DNA of 64,000 bases from Hamadaea sp013361475 (GTDB lineage: Bacteria; Actinomycetota; Actinomycetes; Mycobacteriales; Micromonosporaceae): contig NZ_JBFAHM010000004.1 of NCBI RefSeq assembly GCF_040654195.1, positions 62,001 through 126,000 on the forward strand, in the 5' to 3' direction. Below are positions 42,124 to 51,261 of this stretch, one piece after another. Position numbers and translations under genes: made by a program. Within the stretch, counting starts at the first letter, position 1. The number at the start of each line of letters is the position of its first letter. Below the pieces are notes generated by a model that saw only the letters and a program-made list of their open reading frames with translations, did no database searches and had not been told where the DNA came from.

Positions 42124-43047
42124 CTAGCGGCCGGTGAGGCGCGAGACGGCCGGCCGGATCGCCCCACTGGTCTCGGCGAGCGCCTGCCGGGCGGCGTCGA
42201 CGTCGGCGAGCTGGTGGTCGGGCGCGGCCAGCAGCATGAGCAGCGCCACCGACGGGTCGTCGCCGGATTCGGCCAGCGCTTCGGCGGCGAGGTCGCCGTC
42301 GACGTGCGCGGCGGCCGACAGCGTCCACACCGCACGCCGGCGCAGCTTGGCGTTGGTCGGCACGGCGCAGACCATCAGGTTGCCGTAGGTCCGCCCGTAC
42401 TGGATCATCAGCGCGGTCGAGAACGTGTTGAGGATCAGCTTCGCCGCGGTGGCCGCCTTCATCCGGGTCGAGCCGGTGATGATCTCCGGGCCGGTGTCGG
42501 CGGCGATGAAGATGTCGGCGTGTTCGGCCAGCGACGCCTGCGGGTTCGACGTGATCAGCCCGGTGGTCGCGCCCAGCTTGCGGGCTTGCCGCAGCGCCCC
42601 GCCGACGTAGGGGGTACCGCCGCTGGCGGCGACGCCGAGCACCAGGTCGCCCGGTTGGACGTCGGAGGCGTCGCGCGCCCCGGCGCTGTCGTCGTCCTCG
42701 GCCTGTTCGGCGGCCCGCCACAGGGCGTCCACGCCGCCCGCGACGTGCGGGACGACCTGGTCCGGGCGCAGCGCGTAGGTCGGGCGCAGCTCGGCGGCGT
42801 CGGCGAAGGCCACCCGGCCGGAGGTGCCCGCGCCGTAGTAGTGGATGCGGCCGCCGCCGGCCAGGGCGCGTACCCCGGCTTCCACGGCCTCACCGATCTG
42901 GGGCAGTACCGCCGCCACCGCCGCCGGCACGGTCGCGTCGGCCTCGTTGATCAGCCGCAGGACGTCGGCCAGCGGCAGTTCGTCGATCCGCTCGGAGGCG
43001 GGGTTACGGCGTTCGGTCGGTGCGTCAGGTTCGACTTCCACGTACAC
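42124..43047 (-). CDS. murQ: N-acetylmuramic acid 6-phosphate etherase
   Basis: A 307-residue MurQ. It cleaves the lactyl ether of MurNAc-6-phosphate to give GlcNAc-6-phosphate and D-lactate in peptidoglycan recycling. Signature features are TERRNPAS near the start, YYGAGTSGRVAF (SIS sugar-phosphate site), GVAASGGTPYVGGAL and ITGSTRMKAATAAKLILN. GTG 43047 follows AGGA. It is the last gene of the importer operon and overlaps the regulator end by 23 bp. Confidence 0.93.
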   Translation of the reverse strand: MYVEVEPDAPTERRNPASERIDELPLADVLRLINEADATVPAAVAAVLPQIGEAVEAGVRALAGGGRIHYYGAGTSGRVAFADAAELRPTYALRPDQVVPHVAGGVDALWRAAEQAEDDDSAGARDASDVQPGDLVLGVAASGGTPYVGGALRQARKLGATTGLITSNPQASLAEHADIFIAADTGPEIITGSTRMKAATAAKLILNTFSTALMIQYGRTYGNLMVCAVPTNAKLRRRAVWTLSAAAHVDGDLAAEALAESGDDPSVALLMLLAAPDHQLADVDAARQALAETSGAIRPAVSRLTGR

Positions 43048-43999
43048 GGTTGTTGGTCCTGCCTGCAGAGTGTCGGGACGAGACCGCGTCGTGCGCGCGG
43101 TCGAACGCCTCCCACGTCTGGTCCCCGCGTCGTTGTGCGAGCGCGGCGAACAGACAGTCGGCGACGTAGAGCTGAGCGATCCGGCTGACCGTCGCGCCGG
43201 TGCGGAAGAAGATGCTCTCCCGACCGGCGCTGGCCAGCACGATGTCGCTCATCTCGGCCAGGGGTGAGCGGGGGTAGTTGGTGATGGCCAGGGTGGTGGC
43301 GCCCCGCTGTTTCGCCACACGGACCGGGTCGAGCACTTCGACGGTGCGCCCCGAGTGCGACACCGCGATGACGACGTCCTGCGCGCTCAGGTGCGCCGCC
43401 GAGGCGACCGCCCGGTGCACGTCCGAGTACGCCAGGCAGGTGAGCCCGAGGTGGGACAGTTTGTGGTCGAGGTCGGCCACGACGACGTCGCTGGAGCCGA
43501 CGCCGTACAGGTAGACCCGGTGCGCCCCGTTGAGGGCGTCGACCGCCGCCGCCAGCGCGTCCAGATCGAACGTGTCCACAGTGTCCTGGATGGCGCGCTG
43601 GGCGGCGTGGGCCATCTTCTGGGTGATGGCCGGCAGGTTGTCCTCAGGGGCGATGTCGGTCTCCGCGCCGATCGGCACATGCCGACCGGCCGACTGCTGC
43701 CGGTCGACCGCCACCGCCAGCAGCAGCCGCAGCTCGTGGTATCCGGTCAGGCCGACGTCGCGGCAGAACCGGGTGACCGTCGTCGCCGAGGTGCCGGCCC
43801 GCCGGGCCAGCTCCGAGATGCTGGCCCGGGCGATCTCCGACGGCTGCTCGATGACGAGCCGGCCGACGGCCTGTTCCGAGTCGGGCAGCGAGGGCAGCAG
43901 CCCCCGGAGCCGGGCCAGCAGGGAGTCGGCGTCGATCGGCGGGGTGTCACGCAGCGCACCCGAGCCGGAGGCGGCGGCGCCGGAGGAAACAGTCGTCAT
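43025..43999 (-). CDS. RpiR/MurR-family transcriptional regulator
   Basis: A 324-residue regulator. An N-terminal RpiR helix-turn-helix (SISELARRAGTSATTVTRFCRDVGL) precedes a SIS sugar-phosphate domain (VYLYGVGSSDVVVADLDHKL, VIAVSHSGRTVEVLD). It probably senses MurNAc- or GlcNAc-6-phosphate and controls the operon. ATG 43999 is used; a GTG at 44017 that overlaps the permease stop (GTGA) is an alternative. Its end overlaps murQ. Confidence 0.88.
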   Translation of the reverse strand: MTTVSSGAAASGSGALRDTPPIDADSLLARLRGLLPSLPDSEQAVGRLVIEQPSEIARASISELARRAGTSATTVTRFCRDVGLTGYHELRLLLAVAVDRQQSAGRHVPIGAETDIAPEDNLPAITQKMAHAAQRAIQDTVDTFDLDALAAAVDALNGAHRVYLYGVGSSDVVVADLDHKLSHLGLTCLAYSDVHRAVASAAHLSAQDVVIAVSHSGRTVEVLDPVRVAKQRGATTLAITNYPRSPLAEMSDIVLASAGRESIFFRTGATVSRIAQLYVADCLFAALAQRRGDQTWEAFDRAHDAVSSRHSAGRTNNRVRGSRT

Positions 44000-44013
44000 G
44001 CGCACATCATCCG

Positions 44014-44925
44014 TCACTTCATCTGACCGGCGGTCAGTCCGGCCTGGATTTGCCGTTGGAAGACGGCGTACACGACGAGGACGGGCAGCATGGCCAGGGT
44101 CAGACCGGCGAACAGCCGGGAGTAGTCGCCCCGATAGCCCTCGCTGACCGCCAACGCGGCCAGCCCCTGTGCCAGGACGTACTTGTTCTCGTCCTTCAGC
44201 AGGACGACCGGCAGCAGGTACTGGTTCCAGTGCGCGAGGAAGTTGAAGATGCCGACGCTGATCAGGCCGGGCTTGGCCATCGGCAGCATCACCCGGAAGA
44301 ACAGCCGGAACGGTCCGCAGCCGTCGATCAGGGCCGCCTCGCTGACCGCGGTGGGCAGCGTACGGAAGAACGCGGTGAGGAAGAAGACCGTGAACGGCAG
44401 CGAGTACGCCGTGTACACCAGCATCAGGCCGGGCAGCGTGTCGAGCATCCCCGCGTCGCGGACGACGAAGAACAGCGGCACGAACGCGAGCACGACCGGG
44501 AACATCATGCCGCCGACGAAGGCGAAGTAGATGATCCGGTTGCCCCAGAACTGGTAGCGGGCCAGGGCGTACGCCGCGGTCGCGCCGAGCAGCATCGTCA
44601 GCGTGAGCGAACCGAGCAGCACGATGCCGGTGTTGACGAAGTACTGGCCGATGTGGCCGTGCGTCCAGGCTCGGCTGAAGTTGTCCCAGCGCAGCGAGCC
44701 CGGCAGACCCCACGGGTCGGACAGGATCTCGTTGTCGCTCTTGAACGCGCTCAGCACCGCCCACAGCAGCGGCAGCGCGGTGAGCAGACCCCAGACGAGC
44801 AGGAACGCGTGGGAGAAGACGTTGAGGGTGCCGTCGACGAGGCTCTTGCCGCCGGGCCGCGTCGCCGGGCCCCGTCGCGCCGGTGCGGCCTCGGTCGCCG
44901 GGTCGGCCGAAGTCAGAGTGCTCAC
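44014..44925 (-). CDS. Sugar ABC transporter permease (MalG/NgcG type)
   Basis: A 303-residue inner-membrane permease with six helices. The EAA loop reads VSEAALIDGCGPFRLFFRVMLPMAKPG, where the ATPase docks. It pairs with the upstream permease (GTGA overlap at 44922-44925). The ATPase is not encoded in the operon; such systems in actinomycetes share a housekeeping MsiK-type ATPase. Confidence 0.9.
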   Translation of the reverse strand: MSTLTSADPATEAAPARRGPATRPGGKSLVDGTLNVFSHAFLLVWGLLTALPLLWAVLSAFKSDNEILSDPWGLPGSLRWDNFSRAWTHGHIGQYFVNTGIVLLGSLTLTMLLGATAAYALARYQFWGNRIIYFAFVGGMMFPVVLAFVPLFFVVRDAGMLDTLPGLMLVYTAYSLPFTVFFLTAFFRTLPTAVSEAALIDGCGPFRLFFRVMLPMAKPGLISVGIFNFLAHWNQYLLPVVLLKDENKYVLAQGLAALAVSEGYRGDYSRLFAGLTLAMLPVLVVYAVFQRQIQAGLTAGQMK

Positions 44926-45827
44926 GACAGCTCGATCCTCTCGCGGCGGGTCAGTCGCAGTGCGACGACGGTGATGGTGAGGGTCAGGAAGAACATGACC
45001 ACGCCGATGGCCGAGCCGTAGCCGAACTGCGAGTCGCCGAAGGAGACGTCGTACACGCGCTCGCCGATGACGTCGGTGGAGAAGCTTGGCCCGCCGCGCG
45101 TCATGATCTGCACCAGCGCGAACGAGTCCATCGCGATGATGGCCAGGTACACCCAGGCGACCTGGATGGTGTCCCACAGCAGCGGCACGGTGATCTTGAA
45201 CATGGTGGCGAACCGGCTGGCTCCGTCGAGCGCGGCGGCCTCGTAAATGTCCTTGGGCACCGACTGCATGGCCGCGCCGAACAGCACGACGTAGAAGCCG
45301 ACGTTCGCCCAGACCATGACGGCCACGACCGCCCACAGGGCCACGTCGGGGTCGCCGAGCCAGATCTGCGCGAGGCCGTCGAGCCCGATCGCGCGCAGGC
45401 CGGCGTTCAGCAGGCCGGACCGTGGGTTGTAGACCTCGGTCCACAGCACGCCGATGACGGCGACCGACAGCATCTGGGGCGCGAAGTAGATCAGCTTGTA
45501 GATCGACGCGCCGCGCACGCCGGTGATCCGGCCGCTGCGCCCGCCGACGTTGAGCATCGTGGCCAGGAACAGCCCGAGCAGGATCGTGACGACGGGCAAC
45601 AGCAGGAGCAGCCACAGGTTGTGCAGCAGGGCGTTCCAGATGTGCTCGTCGTGCCACAGGCGCTTGAAGTTGTCGAGCCCGACGACGTTGTAGTTCCGTG
45701 AAAGCCCGTGCCAGTCCGTCGTGGAGATGACGAAGGTCTGCGCGTACGGGGAGATCACGAAGTACGCGTACAGCGCCAACGGGGGCAGCAGGAAGGTCGC
45801 CAGCAGCGGCCATCTCCCGTGCTTCAC
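44922..45827 (-). CDS. Sugar ABC transporter permease (MalF/NgcF type)
   Basis: A 301-residue permease with six helices and the EAA loop DIYEAAALDGASRFATMFKI. GTG 45827 is chosen because GGGAGG lies seven bases upstream; five extra in-frame codons upstream overlap that ribosome site. It follows the binding-protein gene after a 10-bp-stem hairpin. It forms the membrane channel with the second permease for an amino sugar or its oligomer. Confidence 0.9.
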   Translation of the reverse strand: MKHGRWPLLATFLLPPLALYAYFVISPYAQTFVISTTDWHGLSRNYNVVGLDNFKRLWHDEHIWNALLHNLWLLLLLPVVTILLGLFLATMLNVGGRSGRITGVRGASIYKLIYFAPQMLSVAVIGVLWTEVYNPRSGLLNAGLRAIGLDGLAQIWLGDPDVALWAVVAVMVWANVGFYVVLFGAAMQSVPKDIYEAAALDGASRFATMFKITVPLLWDTIQVAWVYLAIIAMDSFALVQIMTRGGPSFSTDVIGERVYDVSFGDSQFGYGSAIGVVMFFLTLTITVVALRLTRRERIELS

Positions 45828-45843
45828 AGTGTCACCTCCCAAA

Positions 45844-45868
45844 GGGGGAGCCCTCGCCGGGCTCCCCC
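45844..45868 (-). terminator. Intra-operon hairpin
   Basis: GGGGGAGCCC (45844-45853), loop TCGCC, GGGCTCCCCC (45859-45868). Between the binding-protein and permease genes, it can lower permease expression or protect the upstream mRNA 3' end. Confidence 0.75.
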
Positions 45869-45882
45869 TCCGTCTAGCCGGA

Positions 45883-47310
45883 TCACGCGGTGCGCTTGTA
45901 CTTCTTGAAGGAGCTGTCGGCGGCGATCTCGTCGGCGCCCTTCTGACAGGCCTTGAGGAACTCCTCCGGCGTCGTACGCCCGGAGAAGAAGTCGCCGCAC
46001 GCGGCGTCGACCAGGTTGCGCTCCAGCTTGCGGTAGTACACCGGGTACACCCAGTTGAAGCCGTTGGAGCCGGACGCCTTGAGCGCGTCGACGACCGAGG
46101 ACAGGCCCGGCGGCAGGGTGACGCCGTCGGCGGAGCCGGCCACGATGGTCAGGCTGGACACCTTCTGGGTGAAGTCCTTGGCGCCCTTCATCGACAGCAT
46201 GTGCCGCATGTACTCCAGGCCACCGCGCTCGTTCTTGGCCTTGGCGGGGACGATGAACGGCTCACCGGCGGTGCCGCGGATCGCCTCGAACGGCAGCTTG
46301 TCGCCGGCGCCGAGGCTGGGCGTCGGGGCCACCGACATGTTGAAGCCCTGCGGCGTGACGTCCTTCTGCTCGCTCTCCAGCCACGACCCGTTGGGGATCA
46401 TCGCCGCCTTGCCCTTGCACCATTCCGCCTGCGACTGCTTGTGGTCCAGGCCGGGGCTGCCCTCGAGGATGTACTTGTCCTTGACGATCTGGTACCAGGC
46501 GTCGGCCGCGGTCTTCATCGCGTCCGAGGTCCAGGCGTTCGGCTCGAGGTTGTCGATGGCCAGCGCGACGGAGTTGCCGCCGAGCTTGATCGCCGTCGAC
46601 AGCACGGCCCAGCTGAAGTAGCGCGGGTGCTTGCCGGCGTAGGTCCACGGCGCGATGCCGGCCGCCTTGATGGTCTTGCACAGCGCGATGTGCTCGTCCC
46701 AGGTCTTCGGGTACGCCCAGCCCTTGTCGGTGAACAGCTTGCGGGAGTACCAGATGCCGTAGACGCTGTAGGCGTAGTTGAGGGCGTAGACGCCGTCGCC
46801 GAAGGTGCCGGAGGCGATCGCGCCCGGCAGCAGGGTCTCGCGGACCTTCTTGCCCGGCACGTCCAGGCTGGGCGCGTCGAGCAGCGGGGTCAGGTCGGCG
46901 AGCTGGTTCTGCGCGACGAGGTCGCCCAGCGGGATCTGGCCGGCGCCCGAGTCGTTGATGAAGTCCGGCGGCGTGCCGTCGACGAACCGCGGCTGGAGAG
47001 TCTTGTTGATCTCCACGACGGCGGAGTGCTTGATCTCCGCCTTCGGGTAGCTCTCCTTGTACATCGCCTCGTGCGCCTTGGCGTAGTCCTCGCCGAAGCC
47101 GCCGTTGAAGATGACGATCTCGAGCGGGGCGTCTTCCTTGACACCGAGCGGGTTCTTGTCGCTCTTGGTGCCCTCGTACTTGTCGGACTTGGTCTCCGGC
47201 TCGTCGTCGCCGAGCGCGCAGCCCGCGAGCAGGCCCGCCGATCCGGCGGCCGCAGCCACGCCCGCGCCGGCGCGCAGCACCGTGCGGCGGGTCAGATCAT
47301 GTGCAGACAT
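45883..47310 (-). CDS. ngcE: Tat-exported sugar-binding lipoprotein (NgcE type)
   Basis: A 475-residue solute-binding protein. The signal has a twin-arginine start (LTRRTVLRAG) and a lipobox LLAGC, predicting Tat export and lipid anchoring. The mature part is a family 1 sugar-binding protein (PPDFINDSGAGQIPLGDLV, WSYSRK-like GIWYSRKLFTDKGW, AAMIPNGSWLE). The closest named relatives I recall are NgcE, which binds GlcNAc and chitobiose; the murQ context also allows MurNAc-containing sugars. GAGGG precedes ATG 47310. Confidence 0.87.
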   Translation of the reverse strand: MSAHDLTRRTVLRAGAGVAAAAGSAGLLAGCALGDDEPETKSDKYEGTKSDKNPLGVKEDAPLEIVIFNGGFGEDYAKAHEAMYKESYPKAEIKHSAVVEINKTLQPRFVDGTPPDFINDSGAGQIPLGDLVAQNQLADLTPLLDAPSLDVPGKKVRETLLPGAIASGTFGDGVYALNYAYSVYGIWYSRKLFTDKGWAYPKTWDEHIALCKTIKAAGIAPWTYAGKHPRYFSWAVLSTAIKLGGNSVALAIDNLEPNAWTSDAMKTAADAWYQIVKDKYILEGSPGLDHKQSQAEWCKGKAAMIPNGSWLESEQKDVTPQGFNMSVAPTPSLGAGDKLPFEAIRGTAGEPFIVPAKAKNERGGLEYMRHMLSMKGAKDFTQKVSSLTIVAGSADGVTLPPGLSSVVDALKASGSNGFNWVYPVYYRKLERNLVDAACGDFFSGRTTPEEFLKACQKGADEIAADSSFKKYKRTA

Positions 47311-47478
47311 TCGGCTGTCCCTCTTCGTTGATGGGAGGTCTAGGGGTGGTGCCTCGTGTGCGGTGCGAGTGGTGAGACTGTGCCGGGTCGCCGTTGCCGT
47401 TGTCAAGGTTTAACCGTCACCTTTGTTGGATCGTTAAGAAATCACCGTGACCGGTTCGCGCCGTGTATCGTGCCGCTC
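47311..47478. promoter_or_regulatory. Divergent control region of the importer operon and the sugar kinase
   Basis: This 168-bp region is AT-rich at 47405-47450. It contains AACCGTCAC (47414-47422) and, as an imperfect inverted partner, GTGACCGGTT near 47447-47456. TATCGT (47466-47471) is the likely -10 for the kinase, 7 nt before its GTG. The dyad is a candidate RpiR operator. Confidence 0.4.
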
Positions 47479-48423
47479 GTGCTCACCATCGGCCTCGACG
47501 TCGGCGGCACCGGCGCCCGCGCCGCCCTCGCGCGCGACGGCGTCATTATCGCCACGACCAGCACAGATCGACCAACCCGGATCGGAGCGGGCGGGGTCGA
47601 CGCGGCCAACGCGGTCGCCATCCTGACGCCCCTGGTGCGCGAATTCGTCACCGGCGGCCCCGGGCCGATCGCTGCGGTCGCCGCCGGCCTCACCGGCTTC
47701 GCGCTGCTCGGCGACGAGCTGCGGGTACGCCTGCCGCAAGCGCTGGCCGAGGCTACCGGAGCGCCCGTCGTGGCGCTCTGCTCCGACATGCTCACCTCGT
47801 ACGCCGGAGCGCTGGGCCTGCGCGGTGGGGCCGTCGTCGCGGCGGGCACCGGCGCGGTGGCGTTGGGCTCGGACTGGCAGGGCGCCTGGCATCGGGTCGA
47901 CGGCTGGGGCTACCTGCTCGGCGACGTCGGCGGCGGTTCGTGGCTCGGCCGGGCGGGCCTGCAGGCGGGGTTGCGCGCCGCCGACGGCCGTCCCGGCGGC
48001 TCACCGGCGTTGCTGGCGGCCCTGACCGAGCAGTACGGCGACCCGGCCGCGCTCGTCCGCGACCTCGCCGGGCGCGACGACCGGGCGGGGGTGATGGCCG
48101 GGTTCGTGCCCGCGATCGCCGACGCCGCCCGCTGCGGCGACCCGGTCGCCGCCGGCCTGCTCACCGACGCCGGTACGCAGTTGGCCCAGTCGGCGCTCGC
48201 CGCGCTGCCGCCCGGCGCGCCGCGCGAGATCGCGTACACGGGGAATCTGTTCCAGGCCGGTCCGGCGTTGTGGGACGCGTTCACCACGACCGTGACCGCC
48301 AGCGCGTCGTTGCGGGAACCGGCCGGCAGCGCCGTCGACGGTGCGCTGCGCCTCGCCCAGGGCGCCGCCTCAGGCACCCTGCCCCCCAACGCCCCCCTGC
48401 ACCTCACCCACCCAGGCTCGTGA
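47479..48423 (+). CDS. BadF-type N-acetylhexosamine kinase (MurK/NagK-like)
   Basis: A 314-residue ASKHA kinase of the BadF/BadG/BcrA/BcrD type. TIGLDVGGTGARAAL is the phosphate-1 loop, VAAGTGAVALG the phosphate-2 loop, and GWGYLLGDVGGGSWLG the family hallmark of GlcNAc kinases. It phosphorylates GlcNAc or MurNAc with ATP. It is divergent from the importer, feeding MurQ with MurNAc-6-P or NagA with GlcNAc-6-P. GTG follows TATCGT by 7 nt (leaderless). The stop TGA opens a 24-bp-arm hairpin. Confidence 0.87.
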   Translation: MLTIGLDVGGTGARAALARDGVIIATTSTDRPTRIGAGGVDAANAVAILTPLVREFVTGGPGPIAAVAAGLTGFALLGDELRVRLPQALAEATGAPVVALCSDMLTSYAGALGLRGGAVVAAGTGAVALGSDWQGAWHRVDGWGYLLGDVGGGSWLGRAGLQAGLRAADGRPGGSPALLAALTEQYGDPAALVRDLAGRDDRAGVMAGFVPAIADAARCGDPVAAGLLTDAGTQLAQSALAALPPGAPREIAYTGNLFQAGPALWDAFTTTVTASASLREPAGSAVDGALRLAQGAASGTLPPNAPLHLTHPGS

Positions 48424-48492
48424 TCATTGCGTCAGCCATGCTGTTTCGCGCGGCGAAATGCCCGATGCAACAGCATGGCTGACGCAATGATC
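48422..48492 (+). terminator. 24-bp perfect inverted repeat after the sugar kinase
   Basis: Arms 48422-48445 and 48469-48492 are perfectly complementary over 24 bp (ends GATCATTGCGTCAGCC and GGCTGACGCAATGATC); loop 23 bases. The left arm begins inside the TGA stop. Confidence 0.75.
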
Positions 48493-48542
48493 TTGGCTTG
48501 GGCCGGGCAGCGGGCCGGGCGGCTGGTGCAGGGGGCGTCGGG

Positions 48543-48571
48543 TGCGGGCACCGGGCCGAGCGGTGCCCGCA
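48543..48571 (-). terminator. Terminator of the SH3-NlpC-like gene
   Basis: Arms TGCGGGCACCG (48543-48553) and CGGTGCCCGCA (48561-48571), seven-base loop, 15 bp after the minus-strand stop. Confidence 0.75.
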
Positions 48572-48586
48572 GGAGGAAAGCCCGGA

Positions 48587-49303
48587 TCACCAACCGGCCG
48601 GGTAGTACGCCACCGACCAGCCCCGGTACGAGCCGTGGTCGAGATACCCGGCCACGCCGACGCCGCCGCTGACCGAGGTCCCGATGACCTTGCCCTCGCC
48701 GAGGCTGATCGCGACGTGCCCGCTGCCGGCGGAGTTGTGGTACCAGACGAGCGCGCCGCGTGGCGGGATGCCGCTGGTCTTCATGTAGCCGTGGTTGACC
48801 ATGTAGTCGCCGCCGATCTCGGCGGTGTTCCAGCCCGAGCCGCCCCACCCGTACGCCTGCGCGGTGAACGCCAGGCACAGGTTCTCGTAGGACGTCGACC
48901 GGTAGCGTGCGAACGCCCAGTCGATGGCGCCGTTGGCCGACCGCGGGTTCGCCCGCGGCGGCGCGCCGACGTAGTTGCACGAGTCGGCGACGGTGCCGTC
49001 CGAGCCGGTGTAGACGTACGCGTCGGAGACGTAGCCGCCGTTGGACAGCATGTCCCAGATGTTCGAGGTGCCGTATGTTCCGGTCACCGTGGTGCCGGTC
49101 TGCTGGCACAGGATGGTGACGGCGGCGCCGTCGGCGACGGTGCGCCACCCGTTGTAGCCGGTGCCAGGGCCTGACCGTACGGTCAGCGCGCTGCCGGCGG
49201 TGTTGACGGTGCCGGAGCCGTCGGCGTTGGCGACCCCGGGCAGTCCGAGCAGCAGGCCCGTGATCGCGGTGGCGACGACGGCCGCATTGATGAGTTTCCG
49301 CAT
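48587..49303 (-). CDS. Secreted SH3b protein with NlpC/P60-like domain
   Basis: A 238-residue exported protein with a Sec signal ending LPGVANADGS. Residues 33-110 form a bacterial SH3 domain (ALTVRSGPGTGYNGWRTV, which binds cell wall). The C-terminal domain has NLCLAFTAQAYGWGG, with a Cys in the place of the papain-like nucleophile, and AGSGHVAISLGEG with the matching His. This suggests a peptidoglycan endopeptidase. The usual DCSG motif is altered, so activity is uncertain. CACTAT lies 7 nt before the ATG. Confidence 0.8.
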   Translation of the reverse strand: MRKLINAAVVATAITGLLLGLPGVANADGSGTVNTAGSALTVRSGPGTGYNGWRTVADGAAVTILCQQTGTTVTGTYGTSNIWDMLSNGGYVSDAYVYTGSDGTVADSCNYVGAPPRANPRSANGAIDWAFARYRSTSYENLCLAFTAQAYGWGGSGWNTAEIGGDYMVNHGYMKTSGIPPRGALVWYHNSAGSGHVAISLGEGKVIGTSVSGGVGVAGYLDHGSYRGWSVAYYPAGW

Positions 49304-49373
49304 ACCGATGATAGTGGGGCGGCCGGTTACACGATCCCTACAGCCGCACTACAGCCCGGCGGCCCGACCCGAT

Positions 49374-49387
49374 GGTAAGCGCTTTCC
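49374..49387 (+). promoter_or_regulatory. LacI-family operator over the GH35 promoter
   Basis: GGTAAGCGCTTTCC is a 14-bp near-palindrome with the central CG-containing AAGCGCTT core of LacI-family operators. It overlaps the -35 region of the leaderless promoter TAGCCT (49396-49401) for the galactosidase. The LacI-type regulator is not in the window. Confidence 0.65.
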
Positions 49388-49407
49388 GAACCTGCTAGCC
49401 TGCCCCG

Positions 49408-51198
49408 ATGCACGAGACGTTCGAGGTGACTCCGGCCGGTTTCCAGCTGGCCGGCCGCCCCTTCCGGGTCCTGTCCGGCGCGCTGCACTACTTCCGGGTG
49501 CACCCCGATCAGTGGCGCCACCGGCTGCGCATGCTGCGCGCGATGGGGCTGAACACGGTGGAGACCTACGTCCCGTGGAACCTGCACGAGCCCCGGCGCG
49601 GCGAGCACCACTTCGCGGGGCTGACCGATCTCGGCGGTTTCCTCGACGCAGCCCGCGACGAGGGCCTGTACGCGATCGTCCGCCCCGGTCCCTACATCTG
49701 CGCCGAGTGGGACAACGGCGGACTGCCCTCGTGGCTGACCGGCGCATTGCCGCCGACCCGGTTGCGCTGCGCCGACCCGGAGTACCTGGCCGAAGTGGAC
49801 CGCTGGTTCGACGTGCTGATCCCGCACGTCGCCGCCCGCCAGCTCACACGCGGCGGCACCGTCCTCATGGTCCAGGTCGAGAACGAGTACGGCTCCTACG
49901 GCAGCGACCTGACCTATCTGCGGCACCTCGCCGACGGGCTGCGCGAGCGCGGGATCGCCGTGCCGCTGTTCACCTCCGACGGCCCCGAGGACCACATGCT
50001 CACCGGCGGCTCCGTCCCGGGACTGCTCGCCACGGTGAACTTCGGCAGCCGCCCGCTGGAGGCGTTCGCCAAGCTCGCCGAGCACCGCCCGCAAGACCCG
50101 CCGATGTGCATGGAGTTCTGGTGCGGCTGGTTCGACCACTGGGGTCACGATCGCGTACTGCGCGACCCGGCCGACGCCGCCAAGGACCTCGACGCGATGC
50201 TCGCGGCGGGCGCGTCGGTCAACATCTACATGGCGCACGGCGGCACCAACTTCGGCACGACCGCGGGCGCCAACCTCGCCGCGCCCGGTCTCGACGGCGA
50301 CTACCGGCCGACCGTCACCTCCTACGACTACGACGCCCCGATCGACGAGGCGGGCCGCGCGACGCCGAAGTTCTGGGCGTTCCGCGAGGTGCTGTCCGCG
50401 TACCGCAACGAGGTCGACGGGCCGCTGCCCGAGCCGCCCGCCCCGACGCCGGTCCAGGCCCGCACCTCGGTCACGCTTGCCCAAGGGGTACGCCTGGAGC
50501 AGGTCATCGACAGCGTCGGGCTCCCCGAGACGGTCGCGCCGAACCCGCCGACCTTCGAGGAGCTCGGGATCGTCCACGGGATCGTGCGCTACACCGCCAC
50601 CGTCCCGGGCCTGCGGACGGCGTACCCCTTGGTGCTTCGCGGACTGGCCGACCGCGCACAGGTGGCGGTCGACGGTGTGGTCCTCGGCGTGCTGGAGCGC
50701 GACCGGCCCGCGGACCTGTCGTTCGCGGTGCCCGCCGAAGGCGCGCGCCTGGAGCTGCTCGTCGAGTCGATGGGCCGGGCGAACTACGGCCCGATCGTCG
50801 GCGAACGCAAAGGCCTGACCGGCGGGGTGCTGCACGAACGTCAGTACGTCCACGGCTGGACCGCCCGGCCCCTGCCGCTCGACGGGCCACTGCCGGCCGT
50901 GCCGTGGGACTCCTCCGCTGACGACACTGTGGACGGGCCGGCCTTCCGCCGCGGCTTCGTCACCGTCGGCGAACCCGCCGACGCGTGGCTGCGCCCGGGC
51001 GGCGGCAAGGGCTACCTGTGGCTCAACGGGTTCCTGCTGGGCCGCTGCTGGTCGGCCGGCCCGCAACGCGCCCTGTACGCTCCGGCGCCTCTGTGGCGCC
51101 CCGGCCCCAACGAACTCGTCGTCCTCACCCTCGACCCGCCCCTCACCGCCGCCACCCCGGCCGTCGTCGACCTCCTCGACTCCCCCGCCTTGTCCTGA
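49408..51198 (+). CDS. Glycoside hydrolase family 35 beta-galactosidase
   Basis: A 596-residue cytoplasmic GH35 enzyme. The acid/base Glu160 is in VQVENEYGSYG and the nucleophile Glu236 in PPMCMEFWCGWFDHWG. AHGGTNFGTTAGAN completes the barrel; beta-sandwich domains follow (FVTVGEPADAWLRPGG, GKGYLWLNGFLLGRCW). It removes terminal beta-galactose from oligosaccharides. The ATG follows TAGCCT by 6 nt; a LacI-type operator sits at -35. No signal peptide, so substrates must be imported first. Confidence 0.92.
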   Translation: MHETFEVTPAGFQLAGRPFRVLSGALHYFRVHPDQWRHRLRMLRAMGLNTVETYVPWNLHEPRRGEHHFAGLTDLGGFLDAARDEGLYAIVRPGPYICAEWDNGGLPSWLTGALPPTRLRCADPEYLAEVDRWFDVLIPHVAARQLTRGGTVLMVQVENEYGSYGSDLTYLRHLADGLRERGIAVPLFTSDGPEDHMLTGGSVPGLLATVNFGSRPLEAFAKLAEHRPQDPPMCMEFWCGWFDHWGHDRVLRDPADAAKDLDAMLAAGASVNIYMAHGGTNFGTTAGANLAAPGLDGDYRPTVTSYDYDAPIDEAGRATPKFWAFREVLSAYRNEVDGPLPEPPAPTPVQARTSVTLAQGVRLEQVIDSVGLPETVAPNPPTFEELGIVHGIVRYTATVPGLRTAYPLVLRGLADRAQVAVDGVVLGVLERDRPADLSFAVPAEGARLELLVESMGRANYGPIVGERKGLTGGVLHERQYVHGWTARPLPLDGPLPAVPWDSSADDTVDGPAFRRGFVTVGEPADAWLRPGGGKGYLWLNGFLLGRCWSAGPQRALYAPAPLWRPGPNELVVLTLDPPLTAATPAVVDLLDSPALS

Positions 51199-51213
51199 CC
51201 CCCGTCGTGTCCC

Positions 51214-51243
51214 GTCGATCATGAACCTTCGGTCATGATCGAC
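51214..51243 (+). terminator. Hairpin after the GH35 gene
   Basis: GTCGATCATGA (51214-51224) and TCATGATCGAC (51233-51243) pair over 11 bp with an eight-base loop. Confidence 0.65.
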
Positions 51244-51261
51244 CGGTGTGTCGTGTCCCTG

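Noticed and set aside
47331..47346. GAGGTCTAGGGGTGG as a DasR (dre) site for the amino-sugar operon
   Set aside because: Only the left half resembles the dre palindrome; the right half does not match, and the operon already has its own RpiR regulator.
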